Source: Deinococcus aquatilis DSM 23025 (lineage in GTDB: Bacteria > Deinococcota > Deinococci > Deinococcales > Deinococcaceae). From it: DNA of 64,000 nt. The translations under genes and the position numbers were made by a program. Location: assembly GCF_000378445.1 (NCBI RefSeq), contig NZ_KB899701.1, forward strand, positions 62,001-126,000, given 5' to 3'. Within the stretch, counting starts at the first letter, position 1, and each line of letters opens with the position of its first letter. Below are positions 40,229-50,163 of this stretch, piece by piece. The notes below the pieces were generated by a model. The model searched no databases and had not been told where the DNA came from. It saw only the letters and a program-made list of their open reading frames with translations.

Positions 40229-41689
40229 ATGAACAACAGTAACCGTCCACTGGACGTAGTGATATTGGCAGCGGGCCAGGGAACCCGCATGAGGTCGGCC
40301 CTGCCGAAAGTGCTTCACCCGGTGGCGGGCCGCCCGATGGTGACGTGGGCCGTGAAGGCCGCGCAGGAACTCGGCGCACGTAATGTGGTCGTGGTCACGG
40401 GTCACGGGGCTGCCGCCGTCGAAGCAGCGCTGGCAGGTACGGGCGTGAGTTTTGCACGCCAGCAGCAGCAGCGCGGCACGGGCGACGCCTTCCTCAGCGG
40501 GGCCGACGCGTTGCCCCTCTCCGGCTCGGCACAGGCGGGCGACGCCGATATTCTGGTGCTGTACGGCGATACGCCTCTGTTGCGGCCCAGCACCCTGCGG
40601 GCACTCCTGCAAGACCATCAGGCTCGCGGTAGCGCCTTCACCATCCTGACCGGAGAACTGCCCGACGCCACCGGATACGGGCGCATCATCCGCGACGAGG
40701 CGGGCAACGTGACCCGGATCGTGGAGCAGAAGGGAGCCACCGACGCCGAAAAAGCGGTGCGTGAATTCAACTCTGGCGTGTACGTGATGGACGCCCGCGC
40801 CCCCGAACTGGCCCGCCAGATCGTGCCCAACAGCGTCACGGGCGAGTATTACCTTACCGATCTGCTGGCCCTGTACCACGCCGCCGGAGCCGCCGCCCAC
40901 GCCTTCAAGCTAGCCGATATAGACGAAGTCATGGGAGCCAACGACCGCACCGGGTTGGCCGAAGCCGAAGCGATTTTGCGGCGGCGCATCAATACCGCGC
41001 ACATGCGGGCAGGCGTCACGCTCATCAACCCCGATACCAACAGCATCGAAGACACCGTGACGCTGGGTCAGGACGTGATCGTCGAACCTGGCGTGATCCT
41101 GCGCGGCAAAACGCGGGTGGCCGACGGCGTCATACTGGGAGCGTACAGCGTGATTACCGACAGCGTGCTGGAAACGGGCGTGGTCATCAAGCCCCACAGC
41201 GTGCTGGAAGGCGCGGTGGTGGGCGCGGGCAGCGACGTGGGGCCGTTTGCCCGACTGCGTCCTGGCTCGGTGTTGGGTGCGGGCGTGCATATCGGCAACT
41301 TTGTGGAAACCAAGAATGCCCGTCTGGATGCAGGCGTCAAGGCCGGACACCTCGCCTACCTCGGAGACGTGACGGTGGGCGCAGAAACCAACATCGGCGC
41401 GGGTACGATCATCGCCAATTTCGACGGCGTGAACAAACACCAGACCCAGGTGGGCGCGGGCGTGTTCATCGGTTCCAACTCCACCCTGATCGCGCCGCGC
41501 ACGGTGGGCGACGCGGCCTTTATCGCTGCCGGAAGCGCCGTCCACGAGGATATTCCCGAGGGCGCTCTGGCGATTGCACGCGGCAAACAGCGCACCATGG
41601 AAGGCTGGTCGCGCCGCTACTGGGGCGGCATGCGCGAAAAAGTAGGCCAGAAATTGCCGTGGCTGGCTGGGTGGCTGGAAAAGCAGTAG
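40229..41689 (+). CDS. glmU: Bifunctional GlmU: N-acetylglucosamine-1-P uridyltransferase / glucosamine-1-P acetyltransferase
   Basis: GlmU makes UDP-GlcNAc for peptidoglycan and surface glycans. The N-terminal uridyltransferase has the nucleotide loop [25 protein letters not shown] and LYGDTPLL. From about residue 260 the left-handed beta-helix acetyltransferase shows hexapeptide repeats ([20 protein letters not shown]) and the active-site region [23 protein letters not shown]. At 486 residues it is a little longer than usual. TAAACT lies nine bases before the ATG, suggesting a leaderless or very short leader transcript. Confidence 0.96.
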   Translation: MNNSNRPLDVVILAAGQGTRMRSALPKVLHPVAGRPMVTWAVKAAQELGARNVVVVTGHGAAAVEAALAGTGVSFARQQQQRGTGDAFLSGADALPLSGSAQAGDADILVLYGDTPLLRPSTLRALLQDHQARGSAFTILTGELPDATGYGRIIRDEAGNVTRIVEQKGATDAEKAVREFNSGVYVMDARAPELARQIVPNSVTGEYYLTDLLALYHAAGAAAHAFKLADIDEVMGANDRTGLAEAEAILRRRINTAHMRAGVTLINPDTNSIEDTVTLGQDVIVEPGVILRGKTRVADGVILGAYSVITDSVLETGVVIKPHSVLEGAVVGAGSDVGPFARLRPGSVLGAGVHIGNFVETKNARLDAGVKAGHLAYLGDVTVGAETNIGAGTIIANFDGVNKHQTQVGAGVFIGSNSTLIAPRTVGDAAFIAAGSAVHEDIPEGALAIARGKQRTMEGWSRRYWGGMREKVGQKLPWLAGWLEKQ

Positions 41690-41745
41690 ACAGGGAAGAT
41701 TCAGCCCCCAGAGGTAGCCCACTCATTCACTGACCTCAAAACGCT

Positions 41746-42183
41746 CTACCCCTCTGCACCCTCCCGCCGTTCCTGAAAAGTTCGGCGGGCCTTCACTATG
41801 GTTTCCCGGTGCTGATCGGCCCAGATCCACACGCCGCAGAAGGCTTCGCTGAGGCTGAGGCCCAGTTCGGTGAGCCGGTATTCCACTCTGGGCGGAATCA
41901 CCGGAAACACGGTGCGCGTGACCAGCCCATCGGCTTCCATCTGCCGTAGCGTCTTGGTCAGCATTTTCTGGCTCACGCCGCCGATCAGTTCGCCCAGCCG
42001 GGTAAAGCGCAGTGGGCCGTGTTCGGTCAGGGTTTCCAGGGCCAGCATCGTCCATTTGTCGGCCACCCGGCCAATAATTTCGCGCACGAGGGCGTCCAAC
42101 TCCGGGTCGTCCTGCTGATCGTCTTTCAGATGTTCCTGCAAGGGCATCGGCCCAATACGGTTATCTGTTTTGCTGTCTGACAC
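41746..42183 (-). CDS. HxlR-family transcriptional regulator
   Basis: A 145-residue winged-helix repressor or activator. The HxlR core is clear: ADKWTMLALETLTEHGPLRFTRL, then GGVSQKMLTKTLRQMEADGLV, then PPRVEYRLTELG. The N-terminal 35 residues are acidic and Gln-rich. I chose the GTG behind AAGGAGAGTATC. It is divergent from the SDR gene at 42275, a common arrangement in which HxlR controls the neighbour. The 91-bp spacer has the direct repeat GGTACCTA / GGTGCCTA (42198 and 42217). The inducing signal is unknown, and HxlR proteins often sense reactive species. Confidence 0.9.
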   Translation of the reverse strand: MSDSKTDNRIGPMPLQEHLKDDQQDDPELDALVREIIGRVADKWTMLALETLTEHGPLRFTRLGELIGGVSQKMLTKTLRQMEADGLVTRTVFPVIPPRVEYRLTELGLSLSEAFCGVWIWADQHRETIVKARRTFQERREGAEG

Positions 42184-42274
42184 GATACTCTCCTTTGGGT
42201 ACCTATAGCGCTCTTCGGTGCCTACTTCCCGTTGGTGCGTAATAAGTTTACGATGCGGAGCAAGGAGAACCACC

Positions 42275-43021
42275 ATGAACCACACAGGCAACACCATCTT
42301 GATCACGGGCGGCGGGTCGGGCATTGGCCGCGCTCTGGCTGAAGCTTCTCAGCGGGCAGGCAATCAGGTCATCATTGCGGGCCGCCGCCAGGAAGTGCTG
42401 GACGAAACCGTGGCCGCCAATCCCGGTATGCAATCAGCCCTGCTGGACATCGCAGACGCCGGGGACATCCGCCGCTTTGCTGCCCGCCTGACTGCTGATT
42501 TTCCGGCCCTGAACGTGGTGATCCACAACGCCGGAATCATGCGGCCCGAACAGTTGCAAGCTGCCGAGCTGGACGATGCCGAGGCCACCATCGCCACCAA
42601 CCTGCTTGGCCCCATCCGGCTCACGGCGGCCCTGTTGCCGCACCTGTTGGCTCAGCCCAACGCCGCGATCATGACCGTGTCGTCCGGGCTGGCGTTCGTG
42701 CCTATGGCGCTGACGCCGACCTACAGCGCCACCAAAGCGGCGATTCATTCCTACACCCAGTCTCTGCGCCACCAACTGCGGGGCACGGCTGTAGAAGTGT
42801 TTGAACTCGTGCCGCCTTATGTGCAGACGGAACTGATGGGGCCGCAACAGGCCAGCGACCCACACGCCATGCCGCTGCAAGAATTTATAGACGAAACCAT
42901 GTCGCTGCTGGGCCAGATGTCGCAGGGCGGGGAAGTATTGGTAGAACGCGTGAAGCCGCTGCGATTGGCCGAGGCGACGGGCAATCATGAAGCCATGTTC
43001 GGTCAGATCAACCGGGGGTAA
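42275..43021 (+). CDS. Short-chain dehydrogenase/reductase, DltE-like
   Basis: A 248-residue SDR starting at an ATG behind CAAGGAGAACC. The cofactor motif is TGGGSGIG near residue 13, NAGI follows near 88, and the catalytic Ser, Tyr and Lys lie in TVSSGLAF and PTYSATKAAIHSYTQSLR. The C-terminus is short and lacks the usual DGG ending, as in DltE/YvrD-like SDRs. Divergent pairing with the HxlR gene suggests control by it. Substrate unknown. Confidence 0.9.
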   Translation: MNHTGNTILITGGGSGIGRALAEASQRAGNQVIIAGRRQEVLDETVAANPGMQSALLDIADAGDIRRFAARLTADFPALNVVIHNAGIMRPEQLQAAELDDAEATIATNLLGPIRLTAALLPHLLAQPNAAIMTVSSGLAFVPMALTPTYSATKAAIHSYTQSLRHQLRGTAVEVFELVPPYVQTELMGPQQASDPHAMPLQEFIDETMSLLGQMSQGGEVLVERVKPLRLAEATGNHEAMFGQINRG

Positions 43022-43035
43022 GAGGAGCAAGAGCA

Positions 43036-43097
43036 ACCAGCCCTTGTCCTCCCCTTAAGGGGGGGCGTTGCAAAGCAACGGGGGGGTTTACCTTCCA
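43036..43097. repeat. Palindromic intergenic repeat, copy 2 (partial)
   Basis: This copy has only the right part of the repeat: CCTCCCCTTAAGGGGGGGC, the CGTTGC/GCAACG hairpin, the G-run and TTTACCTTCCAA. The left arm found in copies 1 and 3 is missing. Confidence 0.75.
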
Positions 43098-43109
43098 ACT
43101 CAACAACCT

Positions 43110-43150
43110 AAGCGGGAAGCCTTGAGACAGACTCAGGGCTTCCCGCTTTT
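43110..43150. terminator. Bidirectional terminator between SDR and MFS genes
   Basis: AAGCGGGAAGCC (43110-43121) pairs perfectly with GGCTTCCCGCTT (43137-43148), with A and T runs at both ends. It lies between convergent genes. Confidence 0.8.
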
Positions 43151-43176
43151 CCTACCGCCCACCACCTACAACCCAA

Positions 43177-44550
43177 CTATCCTCCCCGCGCCGCCGCCAG
43201 ACCGTCCAGATATTCCCGGTCGTCTACCCGGCGCACGCTGGGGTTGAGCAGTTGCAGCGCGGCCACCACGACCACCAGCAGGCCCATGCCCACGATGACC
43301 GGGCCGGGGGGCAAACGCGTAGCGAGGGCTGAAACCAGCGCCATCCCCAGCGGCACCGTAAAGCGTGAGACCACCCGGCGCACGGCGAACACGCGGCCCT
43401 GCATTTCGCGGGGGACCTGGGCCTGCCAGATGCCGCCGCTGTGGGCCATCGCAAAGGGCATAGAAAAGACCGTCAGGCCAAACAGCGCCGCTGTGAGGGG
43501 CAGGCTGCGGCTGAGGCCCATGCCGATGATGCCGAGGCCGATGATCAGGCTGGGAACCAGAATGCCCAACACGCGGTTGTGTTTCAGGCCGCCCCATGCG
43601 CTCACGACCACGCCTCCCAGGACCATGCCCGCACTGGTGACGGTGGTGATGATTGCCAGAGCCGCCGCGAAGCCCAGGCCGCGGGCCGTCCAGTCGTCTT
43701 CCAGCGTGTAGCGGGTCAGCAGGGTCTGGTATACGGGGATCGCACTGGCAGCAAAATTCACGGCGGCTCCGATCAGGAGCAGTTGCAGCAGCGGCGGGCG
43801 GCGCGTCAGGTACGTCCAGCCCAGACGGGTATCGGCCTTCACGGTCGCCACCGCGCCCCCGGCACTCTCGGCGGGCGGCGGGCTGGGAATCTGAAGGCGG
43901 GTCAGAACCAGGGCGGCCAGCAGATAGCTCAGGCCGTCTACGCCCAGGGCAAACGGCACACCGTCCCCCAGACCTGACAGCCAGCCACCCGCCCCATTCT
44001 TGCTGAGGAGGGCAGGCACGCCGATCAGCAGCGCGGCGGCGGCTGGTCCCAACAGTCCACTGATCTGGCGCGTGGTGTTCAGCAGCCCATTGGCCCGCGT
44101 CAGATGCTCGTCGGGCACGATCATGGCGAGGCTGGCGTCCATCGCCGCCTCATGCATGATGTCGAGCGATTGGGTGGCAATCACAAACAGGAGCAGCACC
44201 CAGAACGGCGCAGTCGTATAGAACATCAGGGCGGCCATTCCCAGCGTCAGCAGGCCGCCCAACGTATCGCACAGCGCCATCAGCTGTCTGCGGTCGGTGC
44301 GGTCGGCCACGCTTCCGGCGATGGGGGCCACCAGCACGGCCAACAGGGTCGCGGCAATCGCCAGTGCGCCCGTTGCCAGCGCAAACTCAGCCTTCTGGTC
44401 AGGGGCCGGATAGAGCGTTTGGGCCATATAGATGGTCAGCGCGAACCAGGACAGGGCGCTGCCAAAACGGCTGACCGACTGCGACGCCCACAGCGCCAGA
44501 AATGTCCGCCAGCCGTTTGCAGGCACGCCGGAAGAAACAGGGGTTGACAT
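43177..44550 (-). CDS. MFS transporter (first of a tandem pair)
   Basis: The 457-residue protein has about 11-12 membrane helices. The MFS loop 2-3 motif appears as GSVADRTDRRQLM near residue 75. The middle segment GLGIIGMGLSRSLPLTAALFG and IWQAQVPREMQGRVFAVRRVVSRFTVPLG are typical of the EntS-like MFS_3 group of drug or siderophore exporters. I chose the ATG at 44550 rather than a longer start. Similarity to the next gene shows tandem duplication. Substrate unknown. Confidence 0.88.
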   Translation of the reverse strand: MSTPVSSGVPANGWRTFLALWASQSVSRFGSALSWFALTIYMAQTLYPAPDQKAEFALATGALAIAATLLAVLVAPIAGSVADRTDRRQLMALCDTLGGLLTLGMAALMFYTTAPFWVLLLFVIATQSLDIMHEAAMDASLAMIVPDEHLTRANGLLNTTRQISGLLGPAAAALLIGVPALLSKNGAGGWLSGLGDGVPFALGVDGLSYLLAALVLTRLQIPSPPPAESAGGAVATVKADTRLGWTYLTRRPPLLQLLLIGAAVNFAASAIPVYQTLLTRYTLEDDWTARGLGFAAALAIITTVTSAGMVLGGVVVSAWGGLKHNRVLGILVPSLIIGLGIIGMGLSRSLPLTAALFGLTVFSMPFAMAHSGGIWQAQVPREMQGRVFAVRRVVSRFTVPLGMALVSALATRLPPGPVIVGMGLLVVVVAALQLLNPSVRRVDDREYLDGLAAARGG

Positions 44551-44707
44551 GTGGTTGCCACTGTAGTGCGGGTGCTGTGACCCTGTGTACAGATGTTCAT
44601 GCCGCGCCGTGGAGTTCAAAAAACGCAGAAAAGCCCGTGTCAGAGCATTTTCATTTATGAGAATACGGCACTGGCTCTGGTGGCAGCTTTACCAGGCGAG
44701 TCCGTCC

Positions 44708-46093
44708 TCACACCCTGACTGCGGGGGCCGGGGCGTTGGGCAGGTCTTCTATCCGGCGCATGGCTGGGTTCAGCAGTTGCAGCGCCGAGACTGCCGCCAT
44801 CACCAGACCTGCCCACAGCAACACGCTGCCGGGCGCGAAACGGGCCGCCAACAGTCCGACGAGGGCGGTTCCGAGGGGCACCGTGAATTGCGCGATCAGC
44901 CGCCGCACGCTGAAGACGCGGCCCTGCAATTCGCTGGGCACCTGTGCCTGCCAGATGCTCTGCGAATGGGCATTCATGATCGGCGTCATGATTCCGAACA
45001 GGGCGATGGCCGCTGCCGTGAGTACCACGGTTCCGGCCACGCCACTGAGGGCCTGTGCCATGCCTGCCAGTACCATCGGGATCAGTACACCCAGTACCCG
45101 CTGCCGCTTGAGGCCGCCCCACACGCTGATCAGCAGGCCGCCTGCCAACCCGCCCGCGCTCATGGCGGTCCAGAGGGTTGCCAGCCCCGTTTCTACCGTC
45201 AGCCCGCGTGCGGCGAGGTCGGGGGCCAATGTAAATTTGACCAGCAGAGGATGCAGCACGCCCACGCCGCTGGTCAGCAGATTGATCGAGGCGAAGGTCA
45301 GCAGCAGGTGCAGCAGCGGGCGACGGGCCAGAATAAAGGTCCAGCCCACCCGCATATCGGCCCACAGGCTGGGCTTATTGGGAGCTTCGGCGGCAAGGTC
45401 GGCCCGCACCGGGCTGGGAATGCGCAGCCGCCACACCACCAACGCCGCCACCGCAAAAGACAGGCCATCCAGAGCAAAGGCCAGAGGCACGCCGTCCTGT
45501 AATCCGCCCAGCCAGGAAGGGCCACCGCCCCGCCTCGCCAGCGCAGGAAGCCCGATCAGGAGTGCCGCCAACGCTGGACTCAGCAACCCCGACAGGCTCC
45601 ACAGGGTCTGCATCATGCCGTTGGCACGTGGCAGGCGCTCGCGGTGAACCAGACTGGAATAACTCGTATCGAAGGCTGAGCCGTGAAAAGTACCCACCAG
45701 CCCCAGTGCCGCTGTGAACAGCACGAACAGCCAGATCGGTGGGTTGTTTGCCAGCACCAACGCCACTGCGCCCGCCGACAGCACGGCGTTCAGCACGTCT
45801 GCGGTCAGCATCATTCGGCGGCGGTCCAGACGGTCGGCCAAAGCTCCAGCCAGTGGCGCACCCACGATGGCGGCCAGCGCCCACCCCAGCGCCGTCAGAG
45901 ACAGGGCCGCCGCCAATTCCGGCTTCTGAGATTCCAGCGGAAAGCGGGTCTGGGTCAGGTAGATATTGAAGGCAAACCCGCTCAGACCGCTGCCCAGCAC
46001 GCTCAGCGCCTGAGAACTCCACAGCCAGAGGAAGGTGCGCCAGCCGCCATTCGTATCTTTGGGCGTGGGCAAAACGGGTGATGCGGGGGGCAT
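44708..46093 (-). CDS. MFS transporter (second of a tandem pair)
   Basis: The 461-residue protein has the same layout as its downstream neighbour: NGGWRTFLWLWSSQALSVLGSGLS start, loop motif GALADRLDRRRMM, and IWQAQVPSELQGRVFSVRRLIAQFTVPLGTALVG near the end. The shared WRTFL-LW and QVP-E-QGRVF-VRR stretches make the two clear paralogs. TAGCCT lies six bases before the ATG, fitting a leaderless start. Both are on the minus strand with a 157-bp spacer. Substrate unknown. Confidence 0.88.
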   Translation of the reverse strand: MPPASPVLPTPKDTNGGWRTFLWLWSSQALSVLGSGLSGFAFNIYLTQTRFPLESQKPELAAALSLTALGWALAAIVGAPLAGALADRLDRRRMMLTADVLNAVLSAGAVALVLANNPPIWLFVLFTAALGLVGTFHGSAFDTSYSSLVHRERLPRANGMMQTLWSLSGLLSPALAALLIGLPALARRGGGPSWLGGLQDGVPLAFALDGLSFAVAALVVWRLRIPSPVRADLAAEAPNKPSLWADMRVGWTFILARRPLLHLLLTFASINLLTSGVGVLHPLLVKFTLAPDLAARGLTVETGLATLWTAMSAGGLAGGLLISVWGGLKRQRVLGVLIPMVLAGMAQALSGVAGTVVLTAAAIALFGIMTPIMNAHSQSIWQAQVPSELQGRVFSVRRLIAQFTVPLGTALVGLLAARFAPGSVLLWAGLVMAAVSALQLLNPAMRRIEDLPNAPAPAVRV

Positions 46094-46177
46094 AGGCTCA
46101 GGCTACGGCGCGGGGGGCAAAGAGGGGATAGGCAGGATGGCTTGTGGGTGGATGAGGGGCCACCCTTAAACTGAGCT

Positions 46178-46591
46178 GTGCTGCGTCCAGAGACCACTCT
46201 TACGCCAGAGCTAAAAACCTTGCTGAGTCTGGCAATGTTCCCCGACCCCCAACGGACGGCTCAGACCTTGGCTACCTATGCGAATGATCCAACTCGGCTC
46301 GTCTACGCTTGGAGTGTAGGTGGGCAAATGGTCAGCGCGGCGGGAGTTAGCGTTCAGGTCAGTGGAAACGCAGCAGAGGTGCTGCACATCGGCACAGCGC
46401 CGCAGTTCAGAGGGCAGGGATATGGGCGGGCCTTACTGCACGGCATCAGGGCGCACCTTGGTCTGACAACCTTAAGTGCGGAAACCGACGACCAGGCAGT
46501 CGCCTTCTACCGCCGAAGCGGGTTTGAGATCGCTCCTTTGCCCTCCGTATGGAGTACGCCGCGTTTTCGTTGCACCCTCAGCGGCGTCTGA
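46178..46591 (+). CDS. GNAT-family N-acetyltransferase
   Basis: A 137-residue single GNAT domain. The acetyl-CoA binding motif is VLHIGTAPQFRGQGYGRALLHGI (Q/R-x-x-G-x-G/A), followed by LSAETDDQAVAFYRRSGFEI, the conserved last part of the fold. The GTG start is five bases after TAAACT (46167-46172), so it is probably leaderless. The acceptor substrate is unknown. Confidence 0.87.
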   Translation: MLRPETTLTPELKTLLSLAMFPDPQRTAQTLATYANDPTRLVYAWSVGGQMVSAAGVSVQVSGNAAEVLHIGTAPQFRGQGYGRALLHGIRAHLGLTTLSAETDDQAVAFYRRSGFEIAPLPSVWSTPRFRCTLSGV

Positions 46592-46611
46592 ATTCTAGGC
46601 GTTGCCCAACC

Positions 46612-47172
46612 TCACCCCGCCCGCAGCTTTTTGCGCTCCTGTACGGCCAGCACGTCTACGCGCTCATTTTCGCCGTGCCCCGCGTGGCCCTTGACCCAGA
46701 TAAATGTCAGGGCGTGGATTTTGGCCTGCTCCACCAATTCTTCCCATAGCTCCTGATTTTTCACCGGTTCCTTGCTGGCCGTTTTCCAGCCGTTGCGCTG
46801 CCAGTTCAGAATCCAGCCATCGGTAAAGGCCTTGCGGAGATACTGGCTGTCGGTGATCACGCGCACCTGGCAGGGACGTTTCAGGCTTTTTAGCCCTTCC
46901 AGCAGGCCGCGCAGTTCCATGCGGTTGTTGGTGGTGTTCTCTTCGTTGCCGCTCAGCACGAGTTCGCGCTCACCAAAGCGCAGGATGCAGGCCCAGCCGC
47001 CGTGTCCGGCCTGCGTATCGCACGCGCCGTCGCTGAACAGGTCGATCTGTTCGCCTGCTATGGGTACGGCGGGCTGAATTCCGGCCTTGATGGGCAAACG
47101 GTCTCTTGCCGCACTTTCTGCCTTTTTTGCGGCAGACTTCTTGAAGGGGGCTTTGCCGCCGGGTCTGGTCAT
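46612..47172 (-). CDS. rnhA: Ribonuclease HI
   Basis: RNase HI cuts RNA in RNA-DNA hybrids. All four catalytic acids are visible: DLFSDGACDTQAGHGGW, NNRMELRGLLEGL, VITDSQYLRKAF and ENERVDVLA, with the flexible-loop His in KGHAGHGEN. The protein is 186 residues, longer than usual because of a basic 45-residue N-terminal extension (PFKKSAAKKAESAARDR), which is not a recognised hybrid-binding domain. The ATG at 47172 was chosen; TACAGT lies nine bases before it. Confidence 0.95.
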   Translation of the reverse strand: MTRPGGKAPFKKSAAKKAESAARDRLPIKAGIQPAVPIAGEQIDLFSDGACDTQAGHGGWACILRFGERELVLSGNEENTTNNRMELRGLLEGLKSLKRPCQVRVITDSQYLRKAFTDGWILNWQRNGWKTASKEPVKNQELWEELVEQAKIHALTFIWVKGHAGHGENERVDVLAVQERKKLRAG

Positions 47173-47213
47173 AACTCCGGAACTGTAGACAGCCGCGCCG
47201 CGTAACGTCAACT

Positions 47214-47693
47214 ATGAGCCTGCCGCCCTCGTCTTTCCCCCCTCCTACCACGCTGCCGGAGCCGGAGCGCACGCCCGCTATCCTGATTCACCTGTCTCCT
47301 CTGGCGGGCCTGCTGCTGCCCAGCATCGGCAATCTGCTGGGGCCGCTGCTGGCGTGGCTGGTGTACCGAGACCGCAGCCGCGCCCTGGACGGTCAGGGCA
47401 AGGAAGCCCTGAATTTTCAACTGAGCCTGTGGCTGTACGGCGTGCTGATTACCGTGCTGGCCTTTGCTCTGTTCAGCCTCGGCTTGGTGGGCGGCGCAGT
47501 GGGCGCGGTGGTGGGCAGGCCCGATGCCGGAGCCTTCGCCTTTTTCGGAGCATTTGCGGCCTTCTTTGCCTTCTATCTGCCTATTTTGTTGGTGCTGTTT
47601 TTGTTGCCGCTGGTGCTGATGCTGGTGGCCGTGGTGCGGGTCAGCGGCGGGCAGGCGTACCGATATCCGCTGACCATCCGTTTTTTGAAGTAA
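47214..47693 (+). CDS. DUF4870-like membrane protein
   Basis: A 159-residue protein with a short Pro-rich N-terminus and three membrane segments. The first, AILIHLSPLAGLLLPSIGNLLGPLLAWLVYRD, followed by GKEALNFQLSLWLYG, is the DUF4870 signature. A Gly/Ala/Phe-rich loop separates helices 2 and 3. TAACGT (47203-47208) lies five bases before the ATG, fitting a leaderless start. It is divergent from rnhA. Function of the family is unknown. Confidence 0.85.
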   Translation: MSLPPSSFPPPTTLPEPERTPAILIHLSPLAGLLLPSIGNLLGPLLAWLVYRDRSRALDGQGKEALNFQLSLWLYGVLITVLAFALFSLGLVGGAVGAVVGRPDAGAFAFFGAFAAFFAFYLPILLVLFLLPLVLMLVAVVRVSGGQAYRYPLTIRFLK

Positions 47694-47749
47694 GCGGTGA
47701 TTGGCAACAGATCAGCCCAGCTTTTCCCACAACCCACATCGCACTGCCC

Positions 47750-47755
47750 TATCTT
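47750..47755 (+). promoter_or_regulatory. -10 box of leaderless PIG-L gene
   Basis: TATCTT ends six bases before the ATG at 47762. No ribosome binding site is present. This is one of the clearest leaderless starts in the window. Confidence 0.55.
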
Positions 47756-47761
47756 TGCTGT

Positions 47762-48514
<753 letters not shown>

Positions 48515-48547
48515 GCGGTCTTTCTCCGCCTTTCCACACTTCACAAC

Positions 48548-48943
48548 CTAATTCAGTACCCGCTGCCCCGGCACGTCCAGCACGAACGGCGAAATGATGG
48601 CCCTGCCCGCCGCGCCCCAGGCGTCCTGCAGACCGTAATGGCCCTGCATCACGGCGGGCGTGTCCTGTACGGTCACGAAGGAATCGTAGACGTACACGGC
48701 TCCGGGGGCCAGATGGGGCTGATTGCCGACCACACCGTCGCCGTCCACCAGGGTTTCCCGCCCGCCTGCATCCACGATTTTCCAGTGCCGCGTCAGCAGT
48801 TGCCACGTCTGATCCGAGTGATTTTCGATGGTGATGACGTAGGAAAAGGCGTGCCGTCCGGGCTGGCTGTGGGCGGCCAGATACTGCACCTCCACGCGTA
48901 CGCGCACGTCTGGGTGATCCGGCAGGGGAGAGGGATGGCTCAT
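48548..48943 (-). CDS. apaG: ApaG protein
   Basis: A 131-residue protein with the full ApaG/DUF525 fold: VRVEVQYLAAHSQPGRHAFSYVITIENHS, WQLLTRHWKIVDAGG, VVGNQPHLAPGAVYVYDSF and MQGHYGL. In enterobacteria apaG is linked to cobalt/magnesium resistance; the biochemical role is not settled. The ATG at 48943 is preceded by TATTCT with a 6-nt gap, so the start is probably leaderless. The frame stays open far upstream, but that extension is antisense to the M42 gene and not coding. Confidence 0.93.
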   Translation of the reverse strand: MSHPSPLPDHPDVRVRVEVQYLAAHSQPGRHAFSYVITIENHSDQTWQLLTRHWKIVDAGGRETLVDGDGVVGNQPHLAPGAVYVYDSFVTVQDTPAVMQGHYGLQDAWGAAGRAIISPFVLDVPGQRVLN

Positions 48944-49006
48944 CCGGCCAGAATACCGGGCCAGTGCAGGCGCGAAAGAATGCCTCTGCCCTTTAGACTC
49001 AGGCCC

Positions 49007-50071
49007 ATGACGCAACCCAGCCCGGTTTCTATTAACCAAGAGTTTCTGTTCTCGCTGCTCTCTGTGGCCGCTCCCAGCGGTTCCGAACGCCGCGCCGCCG
49101 ACGTGTGGAAGCAGGAGGCCGCTGCTTTTGCCCGCGTGTCCGAAGACCATTTCGGCAACGTGTACGCCGAGGTGGGGCCAGAAGGTGCGCCGACCATCGC
49201 CCTGATGGGCCACCTCGACGAAATCGGATTGATCGTGTCGCACGTGAGCGACGAGGGCTTTCTGAGCGTGCTGGGCGTGGGCGGCTGGGACCCGCAGGTG
49301 TTGGTGGGCCAGCGGGTGCGTCTGCTTGCGCCGGGGGGCGACCTGCTGGGCGTGATCGGCAAAAAAGCCATTCATGTCATGGAGGCCGAGGAGCGGACCA
49401 AGGCCAGCAAACTTGAAGACCTCTGGATTGATGTGGGTCTGGACAAAGAAGTCGTGAAAGCCCGCATTCCCATCGGCACGGTGGCCGTTATCGAGCAGAT
49501 GCCCGTGATGATCGGAGACAAGATCGTCAGCCGGGCGCTGGACAACCGTGTGGGTGCATTTATCGTGCTGGAGGCGTTGCGGGCGGTGGCCGACCATGAC
49601 CTGAAGCACCGCGTGGTGGCGGTGGGCACCAGTCAGGAAGAGATCGGTGCGTTCGGGGCGCACGTGGGCGGCTACCTGCTGAACCCGGTGGCGGGCATCG
49701 CTGTGGACGTGACCCACGAAACCAAGCAACCCGGCGTGAGCGAGAAGAAATACGGCGTGGTGCCGTTCGGATCGGGGGCCAACCTGAGCGTGAATCCGCT
49801 GAGCAGCCCGGCCCTGAACCGGGGCCTGATCGAGGCAGCGGGCGCAGAACACATTCCCTATACCCTCAGTGCTGCCGGACGCTACAGCGGCACCGACGCC
49901 GATACGCTGACGCTGGTGCGTGCGGGCGTGCCCACAGCGGTGGTCAGCATTCCCAACCGCTACATGCACTCGCCCAGTGAGATGGTGGACGCCCGTGACG
50001 TGAAAGCCTGCATCGACATCATCGCGGCATGGTTGCGGCGGGTGGGCACCGAGGAGAACTGGAGCCGCTGA
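49007..50071 (+). CDS. M42-family metallopeptidase
   Basis: A 354-residue dimetal aminopeptidase of the FrvX/glutamyl-aminopeptidase family. Metal ligands and catalytic residues are visible in LMGHLDEIGLIV, SRALDNRVGAF, GTSQEEIGAFGA, IAVDVTHET and NRYMHSPSE. The start is an ATG preceded by TAGACT with a 7-nt gap, suggesting a leaderless transcript. It is 92 bases upstream of menC on the same strand. Whether it acts on peptides or on N-acyl amino acids made by the neighbours is open. Confidence 0.9.
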   Translation: MTQPSPVSINQEFLFSLLSVAAPSGSERRAADVWKQEAAAFARVSEDHFGNVYAEVGPEGAPTIALMGHLDEIGLIVSHVSDEGFLSVLGVGGWDPQVLVGQRVRLLAPGGDLLGVIGKKAIHVMEAEERTKASKLEDLWIDVGLDKEVVKARIPIGTVAVIEQMPVMIGDKIVSRALDNRVGAFIVLEALRAVADHDLKHRVVAVGTSQEEIGAFGAHVGGYLLNPVAGIAVDVTHETKQPGVSEKKYGVVPFGSGANLSVNPLSSPALNRGLIEAAGAEHIPYTLSAAGRYSGTDADTLTLVRAGVPTAVVSIPNRYMHSPSEMVDARDVKACIDIIAAWLRRVGTEENWSR

Positions 50072-50163
50072 AGATCTGAGGCCGCTGGGGCTGCAACCAC
50101 TCCAGACTGCCCCCACTCAGGGGCCACTGCACTCACCGCATCCGAGCGGGCATACTGACACTT

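Noticed and set aside
42184..42274. Classical palindromic HxlR operator
   Set aside because: Only a loose direct repeat (GGTACCTA/GGTGCCTA) is seen. It is mentioned in the regulator entry but is too weak to annotate as an operator.
48944..50116. Long minus-strand coding region extending upstream of apaG
   Set aside because: The frame is open but antisense to the well-supported M42 peptidase gene, and only the last 131 codons match a family (ApaG).
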